In this document: piece after piece, positions 34,921-44,300 of the stretch | How positions within the stretch are numbered: the stretch's first letter is position 1 | How the letters are laid out: the number at the start of each line of letters is the position of its first letter | From: NCEH01 sp002257205 | GTDB lineage: Bacteria > Pseudomonadota > Alphaproteobacteria > Rhizobiales > Xanthobacteraceae | Reading direction: 5' to 3' (one strand) | DNA length: 64,000 nt | Assembly (NCBI RefSeq): GCF_043195105.1 | Contig: NZ_JBAFWO010000003.1 | Translations under genes and position numbers: made by a program | The notes under the pieces: model-generated | What the model was told of the DNA's origin: nothing | The model's database searches: none | What the model saw: only the letters and a program-made list of their open reading frames with translations

Positions 34921-37266
34921 TCAGGCGTCCGGCACCGTCTTTGCCGCCAGCAGGTCGGCGAGGAAAGGCACTGCAAGCCGGTGCAGTGCCTGCCAATCCA
35001 TACTGAAATTCGCCCGCGAGGCAACGCCGAGCCGCTCCTGCACGTCACGCACGTCCTCGGGCGCCACATGGACAGCGGCGACCGCGCCTTCGCGGAAATG
35101 ATCATACAGGCGCCCGTCAAAGCTCTGGGCCTGAGAGAACGCAACGTTGGAAAATGCAACGCCTGGAAGGTTTGCGATCCACCGATATTTGGCCATGCCA
35201 GCACCCACGGGCGCGATGAAGCAATCCGCCAGGTCCGCCAACACGAGGCTCTCCGCGATTGTGCAGCCGATGGAATTGAAAATCCGGCCGTCATCGCCGC
35301 AGGCATCGACGATGGGATCCGAGATTTTCTCTTCCGCCTCCAGTGACATCAGCGCATGGGTCCAGCCTTGCACGGTGCCCCTGTTGAGGCCATCCAGCAA
35401 GAAGCCGATGCGCGGAAACTCCCCTTTGAGTGCCTTGATGAGTTCGATCCACCCGGTGCCCTGCTCGACCCAGCATCGATTGTCGAGACGGATAGTGATC
35501 AGCACCATGGGCTCGCACGACGCCCGGAAAGCACGCGCCTTTGTCAGGAACTCTTCGGAGCAATTGCGATAAGCCCATTTCACCACACGTGTGGCGAGAT
35601 CGGCGGAAACAAAGCGGTTCTTGATGGTGAGCAGCAGCGCGCCATGCCGGAGGATCAGATCTACAGGATCTTCGTTCGGCCGCAGCGCCTTAACGCCGAG
35701 GGGGGACTTTGCCACCTCGTCTTCATAGAGTTCGCCGACGCTGCCCAGCATTCGAACATGATCATGTACCACATAGAAATCTGTGAGTGCCGCTCCGCCA
35801 TGGCGGAAGAACGGGTCCCAGCCGGAGACGCAATTCCAAATATAATGTCCAATGTGCGGGCACATGAACTCGCTGACGGCAATCGTACGGGGAGGCGCCG
35901 AAAGATAGGCCCTAAACTCGTCTTCGCGCGCAAGCAAGGCTGAAAAAACCCCAAACAATTGCGGAAAGAGAGATTTAGGCTGAACACGCTGGAATGGAAA
36001 AGCGATCACGATTCCCTTGGCGGGGAACACCCAGCAATGGTCGGCCGAAGCTTGATCGGTATCCGTCCACTGGATGACCAGACAAACATTGCCACCCTCG
36101 CTCAGCAGAAAACATTCCGGCGCAAGGCTGTGCGTAGAAAAACCGACATTTCCGCTAAAGGGTGAAAGGACCGGCTTCGCCCGGCCGTAGACACTCTCCA
36201 GCACATCTCGGACACGCGGTTCGGCAGCCGGATCAGACCACCAGGCCCCTTCGCCGCCATCGCGCAGCGACGACGCAGCCAAGTTGCGCGGACCGGCGGC
36301 AGCGGCATCTAGAAATGCAGGCGCAATCCCCAGTTCCAACAATGTCGCGCGGTCAGCCTCGCTCAGGCTTGTGGGACAAAAGAAACGAAATCCTTGCAAT
36401 AATGTCGCCAGCCCCGCGGATCGGGGCGCGGTAGCTTCCCCCGCGCCCAGCGGCGCCGCGGCAGTGCCCGCAAGTATTGCAAGGATGCGTTGACGGACCT
36501 GCTCAGACCATCCACGCGCCACATCCGTTTCTTCTTCATGCTCGTCGCCGAACTGTCCGTATGCATCGAGCATCATATGCTCGACTGCAGTCTCGAGGTC
36601 GGGTCGAGCCTCCAGCATATCGGTAAGAACCGGTCGCAGGGCGTCGAAATGCCGGGCTTTATGAAGCAGTTGAGCCAAAGCGAAATAGGCAGAGCCGAGG
36701 GCCTGCTGACCGCCCGGCCGTCGCTTCAACTCGGCGATGGCCTCCCCGAAGTCCTCCCTGGCTTGTTCGATCTTGCCGCTGCCCTCGAGGATGAAGGCAT
36801 AGGAAACGTAGAAGCTTCCGAATAAATCTGGATCGAGCTTGAGACCGCGACGAATAAGCTTCATCGCCCCATCGTCCGGCCCCTCGGCGTACAGAGATAA
36901 TCCAAGGAAACCCGTGAGCGTCGCGTCCTCCGGAAAGTACGAGAGCGCCTGCCGTCCCAACGACGAGGCAAGATGGAAGGCCTTTTGTTCGTACGCAAGA
37001 ACGACCGCTTTGCGATATTGCCACACGTGTTGCGTGGGATTTATTTCTAGTGACTTTGCAAAAGCGCGTGCCGCAGCAAGCGGCTCACGGCTCTTCCACA
37101 AAGCATCCCCAAGCAAGCCGTGCGCCTGCTCGCACTCGGGCCGCGCATCGACGGCAGCGCGGGCCAGTTCGAGGGCGGCGGCAACTTCATTATTGGCCAG
37201 ATGATGGAGGATCCGTTCGTCCCAATTCGAGGGCATGGCCACGACGCTTTCAAATTCTTTCGTCAT
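34921..37266 (-). CDS. TPR protein with GT61/DUF563-like glycosyltransferase domain
   Basis: 781 residues. About 20-230 are TPR-like helix pairs (ALELARAAVDARPECEQAHG, KSLEINPTQHVWQYRKAVVL, RRGLKLDPDLFGSFYVSYAF). Residues about 440-760 resemble the DUF563/GT61 domain, with FMCPHIGHYIWN, LITIRLDNRCW and a C-terminal APVGAGMAKYRW element comparable to the nucleotide-sugar site. The ATG at 37266 follows GAGG. It is the last gene of the minus-strand block, 117 bases after the TIM-barrel gene. The acceptor and sugar are unknown. Confidence 0.65.
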   Translation of the reverse strand: MTKEFESVVAMPSNWDERILHHLANNEVAAALELARAAVDARPECEQAHGLLGDALWKSREPLAAARAFAKSLEINPTQHVWQYRKAVVLAYEQKAFHLASSLGRQALSYFPEDATLTGFLGLSLYAEGPDDGAMKLIRRGLKLDPDLFGSFYVSYAFILEGSGKIEQAREDFGEAIAELKRRPGGQQALGSAYFALAQLLHKARHFDALRPVLTDMLEARPDLETAVEHMMLDAYGQFGDEHEEETDVARGWSEQVRQRILAILAGTAAAPLGAGEATAPRSAGLATLLQGFRFFCPTSLSEADRATLLELGIAPAFLDAAAAGPRNLAASSLRDGGEGAWWSDPAAEPRVRDVLESVYGRAKPVLSPFSGNVGFSTHSLAPECFLLSEGGNVCLVIQWTDTDQASADHCWVFPAKGIVIAFPFQRVQPKSLFPQLFGVFSALLAREDEFRAYLSAPPRTIAVSEFMCPHIGHYIWNCVSGWDPFFRHGGAALTDFYVVHDHVRMLGSVGELYEDEVAKSPLGVKALRPNEDPVDLILRHGALLLTIKNRFVSADLATRVVKWAYRNCSEEFLTKARAFRASCEPMVLITIRLDNRCWVEQGTGWIELIKALKGEFPRIGFLLDGLNRGTVQGWTHALMSLEAEEKISDPIVDACGDDGRIFNSIGCTIAESLVLADLADCFIAPVGAGMAKYRWIANLPGVAFSNVAFSQAQSFDGRLYDHFREGAVAAVHVAPEDVRDVQERLGVASRANFSMDWQALHRLAVPFLADLLAAKTVPDA

Positions 37267-37383
37267 CGTCGGCAACCTCAACAGATCAAATCTTAATTTA
37301 TCGCTCGCCCTGACTTACGACAAGGCTCGCTGTGTCTGGCTCAGAAACAGACGAACGGAGGCATCGCTCCCTACAGCGCGATG

Positions 37384-38196
37384 TCAACTTCCCCGATAGA
37401 CGCCGGCGACAACAGACAGCGCCTCGTCGAGCGCATCCAGCCCATCATTCCCCTGCTGGCGCATTTCGATGACCACCCATCCGGGATAGGACACCGCGCG
37501 CAAGGCGGCGCCGGCGCCGGCATGGTCGCAGCGCGGATGGCTAAACGGGCCGAGATCCGGCTCGGCGCAATGATAATGCACCGTCAGCCGCGCATAATCC
37601 CGGATCGCCTGCACCGGATCGTCCCCGCCCAGCATGATGCAGGCGCAATCCAGATGGACGCGGATGTTGGGATGCGCGCACCGCTCCACCATCGCGGCGA
37701 CATCGCGCACCCGCGTCAGGAAATCGGCGCCATAATATTCCGGTACCGGCTCGATCCCGAGGGTCAGTCCGTGGCCACCGGCGATGTCGCCGAGGAGACC
37801 GAAGCGCTCCGCACCGAGCGCCTCGGCGTCCGCTGCCGAAAGGTCCCCCTTAAGCCGGTTGCGAGGCGCCCCGAAGACCGCGACCGTCGCGCCAAGCGCA
37901 GCCGCGATCTCGCCCACACGCCGGGTGTGGTCACACATCACCTTGAAATCCTCGGCGGATCCCAGCAATTGCGCCTTGGGCTGATTGAAATAGATGGCTT
38001 GGAGCGAACTCACCACGATGCCGTCGGCATCGCAGCGACGCCGGAACGCCTGCAGGTCCGCGTCGCCGAGCGCATCCCAGTCGGCGATCCGGGTTGGTGC
38101 CACCTCGATGCCGGAAAAGCCCTTTGCGCGCAGCAGCGCGATCGCCCGCGGCTCCGCCTCCTTCGCCCAAGCCAGATTGCTCACCCCGAATTTCAT
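37384..38196 (-). CDS. Sugar phosphate isomerase/epimerase-like TIM-barrel protein
   Basis: A 270-residue AP-endonuclease-2/xylose-isomerase-like TIM barrel (KFGVSNLAWA, GFSGIEVAPTRI, LGIEPVPEYYG, VHLDCACIMLGGDD, HYHCAEPDL). The Glu, Asp, His and Glu metal ligands expected in the family can be placed in these blocks. Its ATG overlaps the stop of the upstream short SDR by four bases, so the two are translationally coupled. In sugar clusters such enzymes isomerise or epimerise free or nucleotide-linked sugars. The true substrate is unknown. Confidence 0.8.
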   Translation of the reverse strand: MKFGVSNLAWAKEAEPRAIALLRAKGFSGIEVAPTRIADWDALGDADLQAFRRRCDADGIVVSSLQAIYFNQPKAQLLGSAEDFKVMCDHTRRVGEIAAALGATVAVFGAPRNRLKGDLSAADAEALGAERFGLLGDIAGGHGLTLGIEPVPEYYGADFLTRVRDVAAMVERCAHPNIRVHLDCACIMLGGDDPVQAIRDYARLTVHYHCAEPDLGPFSHPRCDHAGAGAALRAVSYPGWVVIEMRQQGNDGLDALDEALSVVAGVYRGS

Positions 38197-38978
38197 GCCG
38201 GCTGACCTTGTGTGCGGCTGATTTCTGCGTGCAAGAAGCGCTCCAGCGCGGAGAATACCGCGGGCCTGTCGAGGATATAGCCCCCCGCCCCGCCGAACAG
38301 CGCGGCGTGCAGGGTGCGAAAATCATAGAGCCCCGCGCCTGGCGCAGCCGGCCCGAGGGAGGCGCCGGGGAAGAAGCGCGCGCGGATGTCCTCCATGGAC
38401 ACCGGTTCCGTGGCGAAATTGACCAGGGGAATATCGCTCTGCTCCACCAGGGCCAGATCCGCCGAGAGCCGGTCCAGCGGATACCATTGGAACCGCCCGT
38501 CCGGGTTGATCGCCTCGGTCCGGTTCTGGTGGATCAGATCGTAGATGGCGTTCTTCTTGAGCCCGGTGCCGAAGAGGGCTGGCAGGCGCACGATGCGGTG
38601 GTTGGGAAAGCGAGCGGCGACGAAATCCTCCAGCTGCAAGCGATGCAGGCCGTAGGGGTGCAGCCCTTGCCGCTCCGGCAGGGCATCTTCGCTCACGCCG
38701 ATCGGCCGCCCGTAGACGTCCACGGTCGAGATCAGGGTGAACAGGTCGGCCTCGACATGCTCCAGCTCGGCCATCAGGCGCTCGATTCCCGCGAGGTCCT
38801 GTTCCGGGTTCTGGTTCGCCCACCATTTGACGGCGCTGACACCCGCGCACACGATCCGATCGAAATGCCGGCCGCGAATGTCGCCTATGTTGGAGGAATT
38901 GAAGCCAGCATCGAAGGCACTTTGCGCGCGCAGGTTGGAACCGACGAATCCCGTGTGGCCGATCAGCGCCTGCTGCAT
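38193..38978 (-). CDS. Short NAD-dependent epimerase/dehydratase-like protein
   Basis: 261 residues, below the usual 310-350 of the extended SDR family. The Rossmann loop is GHTGFVGSN. The catalytic region has LISTVDVYGRPIG and YGLHRLQLEDF, i.e. Y-x3-H instead of Y-x3-K, which would damage or change the catalysis. The ATG overlaps the FAD-enzyme stop by one base (TGATG), with GGAGGGG upstream. It is the middle gene of the three-gene operon. It might be a non-classical reductase or a structural partner. Confidence 0.75.
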   Translation of the reverse strand: MQQALIGHTGFVGSNLRAQSAFDAGFNSSNIGDIRGRHFDRIVCAGVSAVKWWANQNPEQDLAGIERLMAELEHVEADLFTLISTVDVYGRPIGVSEDALPERQGLHPYGLHRLQLEDFVAARFPNHRIVRLPALFGTGLKKNAIYDLIHQNRTEAINPDGRFQWYPLDRLSADLALVEQSDIPLVNFATEPVSMEDIRARFFPGASLGPAAPGAGLYDFRTLHAALFGGAGGYILDRPAVFSALERFLHAEISRTQGQPA

Positions 38979-40075
38979 CACCGCTCCCCTCCAGCCGCCG
39001 CGGCGATCTCCTGGCGCAGCAGGCTTCCGCCGAATTCGGAATAATCTCCGGCACCCGCTTCGATGAAGCTCAGGACCCGTTCCACCGCAAAGAAAATGGT
39101 ATCGATCTTCCCTGACATCACCGTGAAAACCCGTCCGCGGCGGAAAACGTAGCAGCTGCGATCGTCGAACTTGCCCACCGGCTTGGTCTTGATGGCAAGC
39201 TGCGGCCCGAGGAAGCGGAAGCGATCCCTGAAATCGGGAAGATAGCGCGAAATCTGATCTTCCATCGCCGCGCATTTCTCGGCCACCACATGGCCGGTCA
39301 CGGCATCCCGAGCGGCTCGGGCTTCGGCGGAACTGTCGAAACGGCCGAGGGGGGTATGGGGCACGCTGGACAGCGTATATATGTTCGGATCCTCCGTCGG
39401 ATAAACGGAGCACAGCGGGCCGTCCACCATGGTCACGGCCGGAAATGGCACGTCGCATTCATAATAGAGCAGAATCGTCGGCTCGTAGAAAAAGCGGATC
39501 GGCAGGCCGCCTCGATGGCCCCACGTGCAATCAATCAGATAATCGAACGGCTCCCCGTTCACCACCACGTGCGCGCCGACACTTTCCACCGATTCAACTT
39601 CGGTTCCGAGATGCAGAACCCCATCGAGATTCTGCTTGAAATATTGACGCGCCCGCTCGATCAGCAACACACGCTCGCCGGTGAGGAGCATGCCGTCGAC
39701 GCCGCGCAACCCGGCTGAATTCTCACGCAGCTCGCGAAATTCCAGGCCCGACGCCGTCATCACCAGACGATAAGTGGGAAAATCGATCAGGCTGTCCTCG
39801 CGGGGGACGGCATAGATGTTCTCAGCCACCTCGCGGCTGAGATTGGGATAGCGCTCCATGAAGCGCATGAAGCCGTCGCGCGACTGCAGCCGCGTGCCGT
39901 GGTGGCGTGCATAGTGAAAGCCCAGATGGAGGCGGAACTGGTTGTTTCCGGACGCCTCATTCAGCAGTCGATCGTGCCGCTCAAAAATCTGGACGTCAAA
40001 GCCGAGCCCCTTGAGCGAAAGGCCCATGTGACACCCATACCACCCGCCCCCGATGACAGCGACCCGCAACGCCAT
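38978..40075 (-). CDS. FAD-dependent oxidoreductase (DAO-like)
   Basis: 365 residues with an N-terminal dinucleotide fold (VAVIGGGWYGCHMGLSLKGLG) and an Arg/Glu FAD ribityl site (IFERHDRLLNEASGNNQFRLH). The rest follows the D-amino-acid-oxidase type, with a second nucleotide-contact block DYLIDCTWGHRGGL. It opens the operon with the short SDR and the TIM-barrel enzyme. Such enzymes occasionally occur in O-antigen clusters, where they may oxidise a sugar or an amino group. The substrate is not deducible. Confidence 0.8.
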   Translation of the reverse strand: MALRVAVIGGGWYGCHMGLSLKGLGFDVQIFERHDRLLNEASGNNQFRLHLGFHYARHHGTRLQSRDGFMRFMERYPNLSREVAENIYAVPREDSLIDFPTYRLVMTASGLEFRELRENSAGLRGVDGMLLTGERVLLIERARQYFKQNLDGVLHLGTEVESVESVGAHVVVNGEPFDYLIDCTWGHRGGLPIRFFYEPTILLYYECDVPFPAVTMVDGPLCSVYPTEDPNIYTLSSVPHTPLGRFDSSAEARAARDAVTGHVVAEKCAAMEDQISRYLPDFRDRFRFLGPQLAIKTKPVGKFDDRSCYVFRRGRVFTVMSGKIDTIFFAVERVLSFIEAGAGDYSEFGGSLLRQEIAAAAGGER

Positions 40076-40203
40076 GACCCACGATCCCCCGTATTTGCCA
40101 CGCTGCGCCGCATTCGGCAGACACCGTCATAGACGGACCTCATACGCGATATCGGTGGATTTTGCCTCCACTTTCGACGCACGCATCAATGTGACCACGC
40201 CGT

Positions 40204-41379
40204 CTACGACTTATATACTTGCCCCTTATATTTCGAATTTCGCGCTCGAGCCAAATATCTCTCCGGAATCACGATGACAACATTTTCGTTTGGCTCAATA
40301 TCATGGGACACGGGAATGATCTGTCCGTCATGCGAATTTTGTGAAAAGGCCTGACCCAGAAGAAGCGAAAGCATCACGGCCGTCGAATGCCCATGAATCC
40401 GCAACGTCTGCGGCAGACCAAATATGTTATTGCGATTTGACGTCTCGAAATCACCAACTCCGCTGACATAAGGAGCCAAAGCATGGAATTGTAAGGCTAC
40501 AGCATGTGTTTGGCTCTTGGTATTTGTACCAAGATCACCCTTGAAGTCAGCAACAAAAAAACCTATGTCTTCAATTTTAGGCCACAAGGACGGAGGAACA
40601 CGCAACCTCTCAAGCAACGAGCAGCCCGTTACATAAGCCCCAAGCGCGTTCATATGTGTATCATTTGATAAGAATTTGCGCTGGTGTGGCAACCCCTGCA
40701 ACAAAGCAGAATGATTATATAAAAAACTAGATCTAGCAAGAGGACTCAACGCGTTAAACACCTGATATACAGGACGCGCAGCTGACACCTCGAAATCACC
40801 CCCGGCAAATTCCACGACTTCCTTTGCCGCCACAACAAGAACCAGAAGATTTGCCGAAACAGCCTTCGCGGAAGCCGCCAGCGCCTCTATATTTTCCACC
40901 CAATACCTCAGAACATCATCCTCCAACGGCTGGGTGGCATTCAGATGCACGAGATTACTATTTGTGCCACCTCTTAAATAAACGCGCGCGTCGTCACGCA
41001 CCGAAACAACAGGGCCAACATCAAATTTGACGAGACTTTCCGCCATCGCGGCCTTTCTCAAGACACGATAAAGATGGTGACCGACGATGAGGGAACGAGA
41101 TCGGCCCGCGAATGATATCTGCACCCCGATATCGCGCACGCCGTCGCAAATGAGCCGCAGCAGAGCTCGATATGTATCCGGTTCAATGGGAATCTCGAAG
41201 TGCGCGCAATCCCCATATGGAGACGGTAAACTTGCTTGGCTCGAAGAGGTCTGTGTAATTATTTCGCCAGAAACAGCATTCCTTAATGAAATATCGACGG
41301 GCTTGCCTGGTGCGTCGGTCTCGATCGCCCACCCCCCCAACGTCTTTGCAGAAAGCCATTGAATATCCCCAACCAACAT
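40204..41379 (-). CDS. Divergent AlgJ/AlgX-like SGNH protein (putative polysaccharide O-acetyltransferase)
   Basis: 391 residues without signal peptide. The N-terminal about 100 residues form a beta-rich domain (AIETDAPGKPVDISLRNA). The rest resembles the SGNH fold of AlgJ/AlgX: a strand VYLRGGTNSN, a helix-strand LLVLVVAAKEVVEF, the FLSNDTHMNALGAYV block (compare the Asp-x-His of the catalytic dyad; here Asp240 and His242) and LRIHGHSTAVML with Ser332 where AlgJ has GDS. The GHS replacement of GDS is unusual. AlgJ/X acetylate exported polymers, so an acetylating or carbohydrate-binding role fits. The gene is more AT-rich than its neighbours. Confidence 0.5.
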   Translation of the reverse strand: MLVGDIQWLSAKTLGGWAIETDAPGKPVDISLRNAVSGEIITQTSSSQASLPSPYGDCAHFEIPIEPDTYRALLRLICDGVRDIGVQISFAGRSRSLIVGHHLYRVLRKAAMAESLVKFDVGPVVSVRDDARVYLRGGTNSNLVHLNATQPLEDDVLRYWVENIEALAASAKAVSANLLVLVVAAKEVVEFAGGDFEVSAARPVYQVFNALSPLARSSFLYNHSALLQGLPHQRKFLSNDTHMNALGAYVTGCSLLERLRVPPSLWPKIEDIGFFVADFKGDLGTNTKSQTHAVALQFHALAPYVSGVGDFETSNRNNIFGLPQTLRIHGHSTAVMLSLLLGQAFSQNSHDGQIIPVSHDIEPNENVVIVIPERYLARARNSKYKGQVYKS

Positions 41380-41399
41380 CTCAAGCCTCAGAATTAATA

Positions 41400-44300
41400 T
41401 TAATTTGATACCGGCCGCGCCTTATCGGGAAATCGCTTATTCATCAAGGCTGTAAAAGCTTCAAATGAGCGCTCCCAACTAATAGTCAAAAGCTGATCCA
41501 TTGCCGCAAGAGCCATTTTTTGCCGTTCATCCCGATCTCTCTGCAACATCGCCAGCGCGCCGACGAATCCCAGTACTACGGAATGATCGTCGGAATTTGG
41601 TATCACAACACCGTTTTTTCCGTTTGAAATCAACTCACTGACTGCGCCAACGTCGGTCGCAATGGGAATGCATCCCGCTTGCTGAGCCTCCAAGATAACC
41701 AGCGGCGCGCCTTCCCAGCGCGACGGAAGAATCATCACGTCAGCCTTGGCAAAGGCATTCCCCAGCTTGTCGGCTGAAAAGACGGGCGGCTCGAACACGA
41801 TATTGGCCCGCTGCATGCTATCGCGCGTAGCAGTGTTCACGCTGCCCTCGACAAGATTCGCCCCGATGAAGCGAAAATTCGCCTTCAGCCCCGCATTGTT
41901 GCAGTGAACCACAATATCGATAATACGCTCCAACCCCTTTTGCGTATCCATACGACCGATATAAAGCACATTTAGGGTTTCGGTGGCTTCTTTTCTCTTC
42001 GCGCGGATCGATTTTAACTTATCGGCGGATAGGGAGAAGCTGGGCGCATTCTCCACCGTCATCATCTTCTCCCGCGGGAGCCCCAGTGCATACAGACGAT
42101 GCCGCAGATTGTGCGAGCACAGCAAGAACAGGTCATAGGCATGCTCGAACAGCAGTCCGAGGAAGGGATGACCGACCTCGCGACCCAGGTCGCTGCGATC
42201 AAACAAATGGATATAGGAGATGGTCATGATGCCCATCGCCCGCAGTTCGCCGATGGCGGCGTTTAGTGGCGCTGCCTGGCAGTTGACGACCACGTCCATA
42301 CTGGCGAGCAGGCCTACCAGCAGGGGAGTCCTCATTTCAGGCTCTGAGGCCACGCCGAATTCGGTTCCGCGACCGGAGCTTCCCCCACCCCATAGCGCCG
42401 GCACTTCATTGCCGATGAGGTTCACCGTATCGAATGCATCGTTGAACTCGGGAATAATCTTGAAACCGGAGCCGCCGATGACGAACAGGTGGGTGCGAAA
42501 CCCGGCCCTGCGTAATTGCTGCGCGCAAGCATAGCCGACTTTTTCCGAGCCGCCGAACGATCCGAACGGCACCACGAACGCGACGTCCGCCCGTGCCGGC
42601 TCCTGAACGCGCGGCAGCAGAGTGCCGGAATTCAGGTGTCGCTCCAACAGGGCGGGATACTCCCGCATGGCAGGAAACAGCCGCGACCGCCACGCCCACC
42701 GGACGTTCAGGGCGGTGCGGTACGACGAGTTATGGATATGGGACACGCTCAGTGCCATGGCACCGACAAGCGAGGAGAGAAGCTGTGTCTGCCGACTGAC
42801 GTCAACGGGCGCCGCGATGGTTATCTCCATCGCGCTCGGCCCCGGCTCCTGCGAAGCCAGGGACATCAGCCACCCCTGGTCTGAGGAATTGGCACAGCTT
42901 CGCAAAATGTCGTGGCGCCCCGCGATCAGGATCAGGCGGTCCGACAGGCCCGCCCCCGTGGCGATAGCGCGGAAAGAGACTGAAATCTCACGTGTGTTCC
43001 GCGCGAGCGTTACTGCGACGAACTGATGCGCCTTCAGTTGGCGCTCGATAAGCCAGAACAGCGTGTGCGCAAGCCCGACGCCCAGGAGTTGCTGAATGAC
43101 GTGAGAAGATCCCCAGAACATCAAATCGGGAGTCAGAAATTTGTCGGGTTCCTCCTGTGCTGCCCAGAAATTCCGACAGAAGTCCTTCAACACGTAAGAT
43201 TTCGGCGAAATGGCCGGATCTGTGAACATGTTTATAGCCATGCTCTCGGTGTCGAACCAGCAATAACGCGGGGACTCCTCATGCTCATAACCGAGCAGCT
43301 TCCGCGGCGTGAATTTCTTTTTGTAGCGGTCTTTCAAATATTTCGAAATGGACGTTCGATCGCGACCCACTTCCTTGCAACGACTTTCTGCACGGTTGCG
43401 GTATTCGAGACCGAACAGATCGCTGCACATACCCTTGTAACCACGCGAGACCGCATCCAGCCAGAAGTCCCAGTCCTCGAAACCCGACGTCGCATCGACG
43501 TTGAACCGAAGGTGCTTCAACAATTCCGCTCGGATGAGACTTCCCGTATCCGAAAGATTTTCATAAACCACATGCAAGAGTCGAGAATAAGGAATCGAAT
43601 AATCGCCATTCCACTCGACCTCGAACGTATTGATGGCGGGAAACAACCAGCCGACGTCCGGATGCTTTTCCAACAATGCCCAGCCGTGCGCTATAGCATG
43701 GGGAGACAGACGGTTATCTGCATCGAGAAAGAAGGCCGCCTTCAGATTCGGGTAGACGTTGACAATATAGTCTATACCGAAATTACGCGCAGAACTTGGC
43801 CCACCGTTTGGCTTGTTTAGATAAACTACGTTTTCATAAGCCTGGGCCAACAGAAAACACAACTGGTCGGTTTCCACGTGCGGGCAGCCATCATTCACGA
43901 TCACCACCGCAAGCCGCCCGTCCACCACCTGCTGCAAGGCGGATTCCACGGCCTCGATCAAGAGGATCGAATGCTTATAGACCGGGATCAAGATCGCGAA
44001 TTGAACCGTTCCGTCCGGCCTCGGCTCGATATCCTCGTCATTGGGCTGTCGTACGCCGAGGAAGGGCGCCAGTGGCGTCGCCAATACGGGACCGCGCGGA
44101 CGCGCATCGTTGAACAAGATCTCCTGCAACATCTGTGCAGTCTGTGGAACGTTTGGAACATCAGCGGGCTCGCTGCCGGGAAACTCCGCCGCCGGAGGCA
44201 GCCGCGGCTCCCGCCGCGCACCAGACGTCTTTTCGGGCACATCTCTCCGATCGTCGGAGCGAATGACGTAAACTTGGTTATCGCTCGATTTCGACATCAT
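41400..44300 (-). CDS. Bifunctional glycosyltransferase: GT2 plus GT4 domains
   Basis: 966 residues. An unstructured N-terminus (to about 95) precedes a GT2 domain (about 100-330): FAILIPVYKHSILLIEAVESA, VVIVNDGC, NGGPSSARNFGI and the metal-binding DADNRLS with a later EDWDFW. A middle region (about 330-580) is not recognised. A GT4 domain (about 585-950) shows FGSFGGSEKVGY, VLYIGRMDTQKGLERI, ILPSRWEGAPLVILEAQQ and GAVSELI. It could add two sugars in succession. The ATG at 44300 overlaps the upstream gene by 23 bases. A TTG at 44318 gives a slightly longer form. Confidence 0.88.
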   Translation of the reverse strand: MMSKSSDNQVYVIRSDDRRDVPEKTSGARREPRLPPAAEFPGSEPADVPNVPQTAQMLQEILFNDARPRGPVLATPLAPFLGVRQPNDEDIEPRPDGTVQFAILIPVYKHSILLIEAVESALQQVVDGRLAVVIVNDGCPHVETDQLCFLLAQAYENVVYLNKPNGGPSSARNFGIDYIVNVYPNLKAAFFLDADNRLSPHAIAHGWALLEKHPDVGWLFPAINTFEVEWNGDYSIPYSRLLHVVYENLSDTGSLIRAELLKHLRFNVDATSGFEDWDFWLDAVSRGYKGMCSDLFGLEYRNRAESRCKEVGRDRTSISKYLKDRYKKKFTPRKLLGYEHEESPRYCWFDTESMAINMFTDPAISPKSYVLKDFCRNFWAAQEEPDKFLTPDLMFWGSSHVIQQLLGVGLAHTLFWLIERQLKAHQFVAVTLARNTREISVSFRAIATGAGLSDRLILIAGRHDILRSCANSSDQGWLMSLASQEPGPSAMEITIAAPVDVSRQTQLLSSLVGAMALSVSHIHNSSYRTALNVRWAWRSRLFPAMREYPALLERHLNSGTLLPRVQEPARADVAFVVPFGSFGGSEKVGYACAQQLRRAGFRTHLFVIGGSGFKIIPEFNDAFDTVNLIGNEVPALWGGGSSGRGTEFGVASEPEMRTPLLVGLLASMDVVVNCQAAPLNAAIGELRAMGIMTISYIHLFDRSDLGREVGHPFLGLLFEHAYDLFLLCSHNLRHRLYALGLPREKMMTVENAPSFSLSADKLKSIRAKRKEATETLNVLYIGRMDTQKGLERIIDIVVHCNNAGLKANFRFIGANLVEGSVNTATRDSMQRANIVFEPPVFSADKLGNAFAKADVMILPSRWEGAPLVILEAQQAGCIPIATDVGAVSELISNGKNGVVIPNSDDHSVVLGFVGALAMLQRDRDERQKMALAAMDQLLTISWERSFEAFTALMNKRFPDKARPVSN

